Positions 1-6,098 of a DNA stretch of 8,307 bases are shown in pieces; within the stretch, counting starts at the first letter, position 1; each line of letters opens with the position of its first letter. Below the pieces are notes generated by a model. The model was given only the letters and a program-made list of their open reading frames with translations. It did not search any database and was not told the origin of the DNA. This stretch comes from M3007 sp964539805 (GTDB lineage Bacteria > Bacteroidota > Bacteroidia > Chitinophagales > Saprospiraceae), in contig CAZIKN010000183.1 of assembly GCA_964539805.1 (NCBI GenBank), forward strand, positions 1-8,307, read 5' to 3'. The position numbers and the translations under genes were made by a program.

Positions 1-913
1 GATCATTACCGTGCCAGGCTATGTCAACGTGGACTTTGAGGACGTAAACACCACTATGCGCGGCTCCGGCGTAGCCATCATGGGCACGGCCACCGTGGAA
101 GGCGAAAATCGCGCTTTCCGCGCTGCTGACGAGGCCCTGCGCTCCCCCCTGCTGGAGGACAATGACATCTTTGGTGCCAAAAACATCTTGGTCAACATCA
201 CCTCCGGCGCCAAAGAGGCCACCATGGACGAGATCTTCGAGATCACCCAGTTTGTACAGGAAAAAGCAGGCGAAAACGCCAACCTGATCTGGGGTAACTG
301 CTATGACGAACGTCTGGGCGAAAAAATCGCTGTGACCATCATTGCCACAGGTTTTGAAACCAGCGAACGCCGAAACCCCAACCAGCAAAGCAGCCAACGC
401 CCGACCGGCAACGAGCGCCAGATCGTCCACTTAGATGACGACAATATCGCCGTTACCGGAAAAAAGCCCCAGCCTTCTCTCTTCACCATCACCTCGGATG
501 AAGCTTACCTCCCGGTAGATGAGAAGGCCGCCAGCGCACTCGAATTCGAGTTCGACAACATCCGGGAGACCGTTGACAAAATCCGCCGAACCACGCCAGT
601 CAGCACCGACCCTTACCTGCGTGGCGAAGAAGTATCGGACGAAATATCGCCCGAAGAACGCCGTCGCCGCATAGAAGAGGCCCAACGCCGCCGTCAGGAA
701 GCCCTTAGCCGCCCCCTGAACGTGGTCAAACTCTCCTCACCGCAAACCGTGATCGAGATGGAAAGCCAACCCGCCTACCTGCGCCGCAACATCAACCTCG
801 ACGATGTGCCGGATGCCGCCCAGCCCGAAATGTCCAACTGGACCGTCTCGCTGGAAGAAGAAGGCGAAATACGCGTAGGCGGCAACAGCTACCTCCACGA
901 CAATGTTGACTAA
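1..913 (+). CDS. ftsZ: Cell division protein FtsZ, C-terminal part (5' end outside window)
   Basis: This is the tubulin-like GTPase that polymerises into the cytokinetic Z-ring. The reading frame is open from the window edge (first full codon at 2, protein IITVPGYVNVDF...), so the GTG at 11 is an internal valine codon and not a start. The GTP-binding N-terminal half is missing. The T7 synergy loop NVDFED (26-43), which completes the GTPase site of the next subunit in the filament, is present, followed by the usual MRGSGVAIMG stretch and the C-terminal subdomain ending near ATGFE (about 350). A long, charged, low-complexity linker follows. The conserved C-terminal peptide PAYLRRNINLDDVP (770-811) is the Bacteroidota form that contacts membrane-anchoring partners such as FtsA. 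A tail of about 33 residues reaches the TAA at 911-913. Nothing looks disrupted. An intrinsic terminator about 100 bp downstream suggests that ftsZ ends its operon. Confidence 0.97.
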   Translation, partial: IITVPGYVNVDFEDVNTTMRGSGVAIMGTATVEGENRAFRAADEALRSPLLEDNDIFGAKNILVNITSGAKEATMDEIFEITQFVQEKAGENANLIWGNCYDERLGEKIAVTIIATGFETSERRNPNQQSSQRPTGNERQIVHLDDDNIAVTGKKPQPSLFTITSDEAYLPVDEKAASALEFEFDNIRETVDKIRRTTPVSTDPYLRGEEVSDEISPEERRRRIEEAQRRRQEALSRPLNVVKLSSPQTVIEMESQPAYLRRNINLDDVPDAAQPEMSNWTVSLEEEGEIRVGGNSYLHDNVD

Positions 914-992
914 GGATGAAGTATGAGATATGAAGGATGAAGCGGTGGGTATCTCGTAACCTTCCTACTTCCTACTTCATCCCTCATCCTTA
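911..992. repeat. Inverted array of 7-bp repeats forming a long imperfect hairpin
   Basis: From 915 to 942 there are four head-to-tail heptamers related to GATGAAG. From 961 to 988 there are four heptamers related to CTTCATC, their reverse complement. The two arrays face each other across an 18-nt loop (943-960) and can fold into an imperfect stem of about 32 positions. The outermost 9 bp, TAAGGATGA (911-919) with TCATCCTTA (984-992), pair perfectly and include the ftsZ stop codon. Short tandem heptamers of this kind are common intergenic repeats in some Bacteroidota. The function is unknown; it may be an mRNA 3'-end stabiliser or a small mobile repeat. Confidence 0.7.
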
Positions 993-1017
993 AAGAATAT
1001 ACGTTTCTGCTAACTTT

Positions 1018-1055
1018 TGCGGCCTTGGTGCGTGGGACACCGGGCCGCATTTTTT
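1018..1055 (+). terminator. Rho-independent terminator downstream of ftsZ
   Basis: The arm TGCGGCC (1018-1024) pairs with GGCCGCA (1043-1049). An inner helix GGTG/CACC (1027-1030 with 1038-1041) continues the stem after a small bulge. The stem is followed directly by six T residues (1050-1055). This is a textbook intrinsic terminator oriented to stop transcription leaving ftsZ, and it insulates the downstream TIR gene. Confidence 0.82.
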
Positions 1056-1152
1056 ATTTGGCCTTGAAGGATGCGCGGTGGACATCCCGAGCGCCTTCAT
1101 CCCTCATCCTTCATCCCTCATCCCTAAAAACGGGCCGCATTTTTTATTTGGC
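1041..1152. repeat. 22-bp exact direct repeat flanking a heptamer-repeat insert
   Basis: The 22 bases at 1041-1062 (starting CGGGCCGCAT, ending ATTTGGC) recur exactly at 1131-1152. The repeat covers the 3' arm and T-tract of the ftsZ terminator; the second copy lacks the 5' arm and cannot fold into the same hairpin. Between the copies lies a 68-bp segment (1063-1130) with GAAGGATG (1066-1073), which is complementary to CATCCTTC (1106-1113), and four tandem CYTCATC heptamers at 1095-1122. The arrangement resembles insertion of a small palindromic element with target duplication, or slippage recombination between repeats. Confidence 0.75.
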
Positions 1153-1162
1153 ATACGTTTTT

Positions 1163-1170
1163 TACATTTG
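1163..1170 (+). promoter_or_regulatory. Putative Bacteroidota -7 promoter box for the TIR gene
   Basis: TACATTTG fits the TAnnTTTG -7 consensus of the Bacteroidota primary sigma factor and lies 38 nt before the chosen ATG. No good -33 TTTG is seen at the usual spacing, so the call rests on one box plus position. A GGAGG at 1190-1194 follows and could act as ribosome binding site. Confidence 0.4.
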
Positions 1171-1208
1171 CGCGTCCCCACCAGTATTTGGAGGCTATAC
1201 CATTGATT

Positions 1209-4200
1209 ATGCAAAAAGACAAACTCCGCCAACTGATCGCCAATGGGAAAACCCAGCAGGCTTTTGAGGAACTGCTCAAGCCCGAATTGTCATCTGATAA
1301 ACAGTGGTTGCCTGACCTCACCACGCTCTCTGGTAAATACAGTCGCCTTGAACGCGAAAAACGCCTCGGAACCATCAGTAATGAGGAATATCTCCGCGAA
1401 AATGCCAAAATCGATAGTGCCTTGTCAGAGATGATCGAGGCGTACGAGACCCCAGCCGCTAAGGGAACAGAGGCCCTTCCAGTCACTGTAGCGAAGGCCG
1501 ACAAGCAGCCCTGCCAGTTGCCCGCCGCCCTAAAGGCTTACGACCTGCAGCCCTGCACAGACCCCGACCCGGCCCACTGGGTGCTGCACCGCAACCGAGG
1601 CACTTACGTCATGGACGAGCAGTGCCGCCTCTTGGGCCTCAACCTCAGCGGACTCGAGGTGAAGGATGTCTCCTTTTTTCAATCACCTGATTTTCAGTAT
1701 CTTAAGGCCTTAAGTCTCAGCGAGACCCCTTTGACCACCCTGCGCCTGCCCGCTCAGCTTACCGCGCTCCAACACCTGAACATAGGCGACTGCGCCAACT
1801 TAAAGACCCTCGTCTTTGATGGGCCCCTGCCCGCCCTCGAAACCCTTACAGCCGACGAGTGCGCCCTCACCGCCCTCGAACTGCCCGCTGGCATGACGGC
1901 CCTGCGCTCGCTCGACCTGCGCAAAAACCAACTGACCCGCCTGCACTTCGCCGGCCCCAGCCCGAGCCTTTCTTTTTTGGATGCCAGCCAAAACAAATTG
2001 AAAGAACTGCGTTTTCCGGGCGGATTTGGAGCGTTGCAGTATGTGTATTTGAATGATAATCAGTTGGAAAACCTGCATTTCGAAGCAGCGCCGAGACTGT
2101 TGGAAATACTGCACCTGCGCAATAACCAGTTGCTTGATTTGCCGCATAACTTCCTTTCTTTCACTGGGCTCAAGACGCTTTATTTACATGAAAATCCCTT
2201 GCCCAATATTTCCAAGGCCAGTCTGCCACAAGGAGAACGCGACAATGCCTTTTCTTCTGTTCGCGCTTTTTTGTCGGAATTGAGGGAAGGGAAATTGATA
2301 AACGAACGCGCAAAAATCATCCTGGTAGGCAATGGCAGGGTGGGCAAAACCTCCATGTTTAATTGCCTGAACAACAAAGATTATGACCCCAACGAACGTT
2401 ACACGCATGGTATAACGCTCGGCATGTTGGAAAAAGACAAATTGCCCAAAGTAAAAACCGATGCTTTACAGGCCAATGTCTGGGATTTTGGCGGGCAGGA
2501 GATTTTTTATGCCACCCATCAGTTTTTCCTGACGGATGAGGCCCTTTATATTCTTTGCTGGACCAACGATGAAAATACCAAAGCCTACCGGGAAAGAGAT
2601 CAGCACGAACTGCCGGACGATGGCCCCAACAAACCCCGCGAATACTGGTTGGAAACCATCCGGGCGCGGGGCGGCCCCGATTGCCCAATAGTTTTGGTGC
2701 AAACACACCATGAGCCGGACAAAAAAACGGAAGCTTTGAATGAAAGAGACCTTCTGCACGACTACAAAGCCATCTGTTTGAACTTTAGTGCCAAAAAAAA
2801 ATATCATTTGGCTGAGTTGAAAGAACTGATTGCTAAAAAACTCAATGAAGAAGTGCCGTTTTTCGGACGCGAGGTACCCTCTTCTTATGACCGCCTCATC
2901 GGGTTTGTGGAGGAACTGGCCGCCAAAAGAGAGAAAAAAATTAGTCTGGACTATTTTATACAAACCCTTTGCCGTGAGGCCAAAGTACTATCTGGAAATG
3001 AGATAGAAGCCTTGCACTTCCTGCGCAAAACCGGTGCCGTGGTCTGGTTCCACGAAGATGAAGAATTAAGAGAGACCATTTTTATCCATCCCGACTGGCT
3101 GACCAAGCAGGTGTATCGCCTCATCAACCGCAAATTGGAGGCCCGGAACGGCAAAATGGATCAGGACTACCTGCTGGAAGTATTCAACGACTACACTCCA
3201 GAGGAGCGGGAGCAGTTTATTGTCCTGCTCAAAAAGTTCAAACTGATTTTTGAAACAACAGAAAAAGACGAAGAAACAGAAGAAATTAAGACCATTTACA
3301 TTGCGCCACAATATTTGCCCGACGAGTTATCGGCAGATGGGAAAAGGATGCTCAGGATGATTCAAAACAAGCTCAGCCAAGCCTTTGTGTTTGCTTTCCC
3401 AAAGTATATGCCGGATAATGTGATGGTCAACTTTTTGAGCGAATACGGCCCTTATTCCGAAAACTTATATTGGAAAAAAGGCATTTGTTTTCAAAACCAG
3501 GCTGGGCAGGATTGTATTGTCCGTCTTTTAAATGACAATAGCCTTGAAGTGATGGCTCCCCCGGGTGAATCATCCTACGCCCTGCAGGCCCAGGTCTGCC
3601 ATGCTTTTGTGGAACTAAGCCGAAAAGCCAATGCCGAAATTATCATAGACGGCCTTCGTGTATCCTGGCAAGACCTTGTCGCCAACAGGGCCGACGGTAT
3701 CCTCAAGTTTCGGGATAAAGACAATAAACCCGTAGAAATCGCCCTTTTTGACCGCTTTTTCACGGATCGGCACCTTGACATAAAAGGTGCTGAAGCATTT
3801 TTAAAATCAGGCGAAGTCAACATAACACATATAAAAAAGGAAGTACCCGTGACAGAAACACCGCACACCGCCCCGGCGACTGCACCCCAAAAGCCCAAAG
3901 TGTTCATTTCGTATGCGCACAAGGACGACAGCCGCTATATGAAAACCTTTGTGCAGGAAATAAAAAAACACTGCGACTGGGATATTTTTGACGACCGCCA
4001 GATATTGATCGGCGAGGACTGGCACGAGCGCCTGACCCGCGAAGTGGCTGAATGCGACTTTGGCATCATGTTGCTCAGTCCCATGTTCATCCAATCGGAA
4101 TACATCAAAAAACATGAATTTGGGGAGTTTATCCAACGAAACGCTAAAAAAGGCTTTCCCTTTTTTAGTGTACTGCTTACCCATTGCCGTTTTACAGAAT

Positions 4201-4406
4201 GGGAGGGCATTGCCGGTCGGCAAATTTTCGTCGCACACGGTCAGGATTATGATCTTGCGAGAGACTACCGTGATACACAAATCTCATTTGCCCAGTTGGT
4301 AAGATTGGATAATGAGGGCGCTGTCATCCCCAATGAATACCGCAATATTTTTTGTATGAACTTTGTCGAAATGGTGGAAAAAGCGTTGAAAACCCGTAAA
4401 TCATAG
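1209..4406 (+). CDS. EAD-LRR-Roc-COR-TIR protein (Roco-type STAND-like immune/conflict protein)
   Basis: This 1065-residue protein has five modules. Residues 1-80 form a small helical effector-associated domain resembling EAD11 (the Y-x2-L-x-R-x3-LGTIS-x-EEY pattern is visible). Leucine-rich repeats run from about 142 to 335. The Roc GTPase (about 366-555) has P-loop GNGRVGKT (374-381), switch THGI (399-402) and DFGGQ (426-430); its G4 motif is degenerate (QTHHEP, 498-503). The COR dimerisation region spans about 560-850. A TIR domain (about 896-1040) has VFISYAHKDD (898-907) and a candidate catalytic glutamate E970 in KKHEF, as in NAD+-cleaving TIRs. No signal peptide or membrane segment is seen, so it is probably cytoplasmic. 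The likely role, inferred from the architecture, is ligand sensing by LRR, a Roc-COR switch, and TIR NADase output. ATG at 1209 is chosen because the EAD begins there; GGAGG lies 14 nt upstream. TTG at 1203 (8-nt spacing) or 1188 would add 2 or 7 residues. The EAD may recruit a partner elsewhere through a matching EAD. Confidence 0.93.
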   Translation: MQKDKLRQLIANGKTQQAFEELLKPELSSDKQWLPDLTTLSGKYSRLEREKRLGTISNEEYLRENAKIDSALSEMIEAYETPAAKGTEALPVTVAKADKQPCQLPAALKAYDLQPCTDPDPAHWVLHRNRGTYVMDEQCRLLGLNLSGLEVKDVSFFQSPDFQYLKALSLSETPLTTLRLPAQLTALQHLNIGDCANLKTLVFDGPLPALETLTADECALTALELPAGMTALRSLDLRKNQLTRLHFAGPSPSLSFLDASQNKLKELRFPGGFGALQYVYLNDNQLENLHFEAAPRLLEILHLRNNQLLDLPHNFLSFTGLKTLYLHENPLPNISKASLPQGERDNAFSSVRAFLSELREGKLINERAKIILVGNGRVGKTSMFNCLNNKDYDPNERYTHGITLGMLEKDKLPKVKTDALQANVWDFGGQEIFYATHQFFLTDEALYILCWTNDENTKAYRERDQHELPDDGPNKPREYWLETIRARGGPDCPIVLVQTHHEPDKKTEALNERDLLHDYKAICLNFSAKKKYHLAELKELIAKKLNEEVPFFGREVPSSYDRLIGFVEELAAKREKKISLDYFIQTLCREAKVLSGNEIEALHFLRKTGAVVWFHEDEELRETIFIHPDWLTKQVYRLINRKLEARNGKMDQDYLLEVFNDYTPEEREQFIVLLKKFKLIFETTEKDEETEEIKTIYIAPQYLPDELSADGKRMLRMIQNKLSQAFVFAFPKYMPDNVMVNFLSEYGPYSENLYWKKGICFQNQAGQDCIVRLLNDNSLEVMAPPGESSYALQAQVCHAFVELSRKANAEIIIDGLRVSWQDLVANRADGILKFRDKDNKPVEIALFDRFFTDRHLDIKGAEAFLKSGEVNITHIKKEVPVTETPHTAPATAPQKPKVFISYAHKDDSRYMKTFVQEIKKHCDWDIFDDRQILIGEDWHERLTREVAECDFGIMLLSPMFIQSEYIKKHEFGEFIQRNAKKGFPFFSVLLTHCRFTEWEGIAGRQIFVAHGQDYDLARDYRDTQISFAQLVRLDNEGAVIPNEYRNIFCMNFVEMVEKALKTRKS

Positions 4407-4444
4407 CCTGAATTAATACGGATGTGTAAATAAGTGAAAAAACA

Positions 4445-4452
4445 TACCTTTG
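4445..4452 (+). promoter_or_regulatory. Putative promoter -7 box for the mntA-hepT operon
   Basis: TACCTTTG matches TAnnTTTG exactly in the 95-bp gap between the TIR gene and mntA. A weak TGTG (4423-4426) sits 18 nt upstream as a possible -33 element. It would give a 5' leader of about 40 nt. A short inverted repeat CCCAT/ATGGG (4458-4469) lies just downstream and could be an operator, since MntA-HepT type operons can be autoregulated. No terminator separates the TIR gene from this point, so read-through is possible. Confidence 0.45.
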
Positions 4453-4501
4453 TCACCCCATGAATGGGTAGCCATTACATCAATAATTTACTTTTCAAAC
4501 A

Positions 4502-4798
4502 ATGGATATGACACTCACAGAAATAAAGGATCGCCTCTCGGAGTTAAAACCTGTGTTGTACAAACAGTACGGTGTATCGGAAATTGGTATTTTTGGTTCT
4601 TATGTGCGTGGTGAGCAAAAACGCGGCAGCGACATAGACCTGCTGCTTAGTTTTGAAGGCTCCATAACCTTGTTCGGTTTGTATGATTTACAGGAGCTCT
4701 TGGCAAAAAAATTTCGCCGTAAAATAGATATTGCCTTAAAAAATGGACTTAAAGAACATATTGGTCAGCATATTTTATCCGAGGTTCAATATATATGA
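4502..4798 (+). CDS. mntA: MntA-type minimal nucleotidyltransferase antitoxin
   Basis: A 98-residue DNA-polymerase-beta-fold nucleotidyltransferase. The motif GS-x10-D-x-D is intact: G32-S33, then D44 and D46 in GSDIDLL. The third metal-binding aspartate is D76 in KIDIAL. In characterised MntA/HepT systems this enzyme transfers AMP units from ATP to a tyrosine in the HEPN partner and so neutralises the toxin. Length and motif spacing are typical, so the enzyme is probably active. The start is ATG at 4502; ATG at 4508 would remove only two residues. Its TGA overlaps the hepT start codon (ATGA at 4795-4798), implying translational coupling. The gene is visibly more AT-rich than the neighbouring FGE-like gene. 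Confidence 0.92.
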   Translation: MDMTLTEIKDRLSELKPVLYKQYGVSEIGIFGSYVRGEQKRGSDIDLLLSFEGSITLFGLYDLQELLAKKFRRKIDIALKNGLKEHIGQHILSEVQYI

Positions 4799-5148
4799 CA
4801 CGCTCTGCCATAGATTTTTTAAACGATATCATCGCCTACGGGGAGAAAGCCATAGCAATAGTGGAGACCAATCCACCTGAGGCATTCCATCGTTTCTCTG
4901 ATTGTGGTATGATACTGATGCTTTGCCTTGAAGTCATGGGCGAAGCGGCAAAAAACGTTTCTCCCGAGATTAAAAAAAAGTATCCACAAATTGGATGGAA
5001 GCAAGCTGCTGCCATGCGGGATATCCTGTCACATCAATATTGGCGGACCGATTTCGAGATCATGCTAAATACAGTTCAATATGATTTTCCTCTATTTTTA
5101 AATGGTGTAAGGCAAGTATTAAAAGACCTTAATACACCTTCATTTTGA
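4795..5148 (+). CDS. hepT: HepT-like HEPN ribonuclease toxin (DUF86 family)
   Basis: A 117-residue all-helical HEPN protein. The RNase motif R-x4-H-x-Y is complete: R75, H80 and Y82 in RDILSHQY. In the family R and H cleave RNA in a dimer, and the tyrosine is the residue AMPylated by MntA; this implies the toxin can be both active and controlled here. The upstream helical region (EVMGEAAKNVSPEIKKKYP) is the usual DUF86 pattern. The start codon lies inside the mntA stop codon (ATGA), so the two are coupled. The next gene begins only 17 nt downstream. Related systems act as toxin-antitoxin modules and in several cases as phage defence; the role here is inferred. Confidence 0.92.
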   Translation: MTRSAIDFLNDIIAYGEKAIAIVETNPPEAFHRFSDCGMILMLCLEVMGEAAKNVSPEIKKKYPQIGWKQAAAMRDILSHQYWRTDFEIMLNTVQYDFPLFLNGVRQVLKDLNTPSF

Positions 5149-5165
5149 TCTTGTATTTCCAGTCC

Positions 5166-6023
5166 ATGACCTCACTCCCCCCACAAAAAATCGGCCCCCT
5201 CGAGTTTAACATGCTGCCCATCCCCGGCGGCAGTTTCCGCATGGGCAGCAAAAAGGACGACAAAGAGGCTTTTAACCAGGAAAAACCCGATCATGATGTG
5301 AGGGTCAGCGATTTTTCCCTCGCCGAATACCCCGTCACGCAAGACCTTTGGCTCGAAGTCATGGGCGGGGAAAACCCCTCTTTTTTTCAGGGCGAGCGCC
5401 GCCCGGTGGAGCAGGTATCCTGGTATGATGCCCTGGTGTTTTGCAATCGCCTCAGCCTGCGCTGCGGCCGCAGCGCGGCTTACCTAAATCCAGACGGCAG
5501 CATATATGGCCAAATAAAGGGCCGCGACGATGCCTGGGAACTGCCCAACGCAGGTGACCCTTATTGGGATTCAAAATCCGACGGCTATCGCCTGCCCACC
5601 GAGGCGGAATGGGAATACGCCTCCCGCGGCGGCACACCCTCCCTTGTGAGGAGGGCCGGGGTGGGGTCCTACGCGGGCAGCGACAAACTCAAAGAAGTGG
5701 GCTGGTTTGAGGACAACAGCCACGGCGAGACCAAGCCCGTGGGCCTGAAACAACCCAACGCGCTGGGGCTATATGATATGAGCGGCAATGTATGGGAATG
5801 GTGCGAGGATGATTGGCACGACAATTATAAAAACAACCCGCCCACAGATGGCAGTGCCTGGATAGATAAGCCTAATCAGGGCTCGTACCGCGTCTTTCGC
5901 GGCGGCGGTTGGCTCTACGCCGCGCGGTACTGCCGCTCCGCGTACCGCGGCCACTGGTACCCCGGCGACCGCGGCAACCTTGTCGGCTTCCGCCTTTGTC
6001 TTGCTCCGCAGTCAGTTGGTTAG
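5166..6023 (+). CDS. FGE-sulfatase/C-type-lectin-fold protein, probable DGR variable (target) protein
   Basis: A 285-residue protein that is almost entirely one FGE-sulfatase (SUMF1-like, CLec-fold) domain. Landmarks are IPGGSFRMGS near the N-terminus, PVEQVSWYDALVFCNRLS, YRLPTEAEWEYASRGG, DMSGNVWEWC (204-213) and the C-terminal RGGGW...GFRL block (246-277). Of the cysteine pair used by true formylglycine-generating enzymes only C256 lies at the expected place; the partner position is Y251, so FGE catalysis is unlikely. The last 40 residues instead match DGR-diversified CLec proteins, where this loop displays variable ligand-binding residues. It has no signal peptide, lipobox or membrane segment, so it is probably cytoplasmic. 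ATG 5166 is 17 nt after hepT; TTG 5145 overlapping hepT is an alternative. A palindromic GC-rich sequence appears inserted in frame at about 5634-5666. Base composition is richer in G+C than mntA-hepT, suggesting a separate origin. Ligand and partners are unknown. Confidence 0.9.
   Translation: MTSLPPQKIGPLEFNMLPIPGGSFRMGSKKDDKEAFNQEKPDHDVRVSDFSLAEYPVTQDLWLEVMGGENPSFFQGERRPVEQVSWYDALVFCNRLSLRCGRSAAYLNPDGSIYGQIKGRDDAWELPNAGDPYWDSKSDGYRLPTEAEWEYASRGGTPSLVRRAGVGSYAGSDKLKEVGWFEDNSHGETKPVGLKQPNALGLYDMSGNVWEWCEDDWHDNYKNNPPTDGSAWIDKPNQGSYRVFRGGGWLYAARYCRSAYRGHWYPGDRGNLVGFRLCLAPQSVG
5634..5666. repeat. Palindromic GC-rich sequence embedded in the FGE-like gene
   Basis: CCCTCC (5637-5642) pairs with GGAGGG (5650-5655) across a 7-nt loop. 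Flanking CACCC (5635-5639) can instead pair with GGGTG (5659-5663). It codes for TPSLVRRAGVG, placed between EYASRGG and SYAGSDKLKEVGWF where the family normally has a shorter loop. The sequence resembles CCCTCC-loop-GGAGGG palindromes that I know as dispersed intergenic repeats in Bacteroidota, so it may be an in-frame repeat insertion. Confidence 0.45.
5898..6020 (+). other. Probable DGR variable repeat (VR) with 3' initiation-of-mutagenic-homing region
   Basis: The codons from 5907 to 5984 show the DGR signature. Constant blocks (TGCCGCTCCGCG at 5931-5942, CGC at 5946 and 5970, GGCTTCCGCCTT at 5985-5996) alternate with codons that mostly end in C and read naturally as mutated AAC: TAC, TAC, TAC, GGC, CAC, TAC, GGC. 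Only 8 adenines remain in the 81 bases 5904-5984, as expected after adenine-directed mutagenesis. Predicted variable residues include 248, 250, 251, 255, 260, 262, 263, 265, 268 and 270-273. The invariant 3' part (from 5985 through TTGCTCCGCAG at 6001-6011) would be the homing initiation region. No template repeat, reverse transcriptase or Avd gene is seen in this window, so the cassette would be elsewhere. Confidence 0.8.
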
Positions 6024-6080
6024 CCTTTCCTGGCCTTCCCGTGAGCAAAAGCGACGCATACGGCAGTGCAAGCGGGGGAG

Positions 6081-6098
6081 GGGAGGGACGACCCTCCC
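6081..6098. other. GC-rich hairpin/cruciform downstream of the VR
   Basis: GGGAGGG (6081-6087), loop ACGA (6088-6091), CCCTCCC (6092-6098): a perfect 7-bp stem with a 4-nt loop, starting 57 nt after the stop codon. In studied DGRs a GC-rich hairpin or cruciform with a tetraloop just 3' of the VR is needed for efficient retrohoming. The position and shape fit that role here, though the distance is longer than in the phage BPP-1 case. It is not followed by a T-run, so it is not a standard terminator. Confidence 0.6.

Noticed and set aside
911..1122. CRISPR array
   Set aside because: The repeats are 7-bp units in direct tandem without unique spacers of 30 bp or more, and no cas genes are present.
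1188..1208. Upstream TTG starts (1188, 1203) for the TIR-Roco protein
   Set aside because: TTG 1203 has good spacing to GGAGG (1190-1194), but ATG 1209 starts exactly where the EAD-like domain begins and TTG starts are rare in this phylum. The question remains open by at most seven residues.
1025..1267. 80-codon + strand open frame across the repeats and the TIR gene start
   Set aside because: It reads through the terminator and heptamer repeats, overlaps the real gene in another frame and has no family resemblance.
5166..6023. Functional formylglycine-generating enzyme (sulfatase activator)
   Set aside because: One of the two catalytic cysteine positions is occupied by tyrosine, no sulfatase gene is nearby, and the C-terminal codon pattern fits a DGR target better.
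6073..6087. G-quadruplex from the run of G tracts
   Set aside because: Only three G tracts are adjacent; the fourth needed for a stable intramolecular quadruplex is missing, and the hairpin explains the sequence better.
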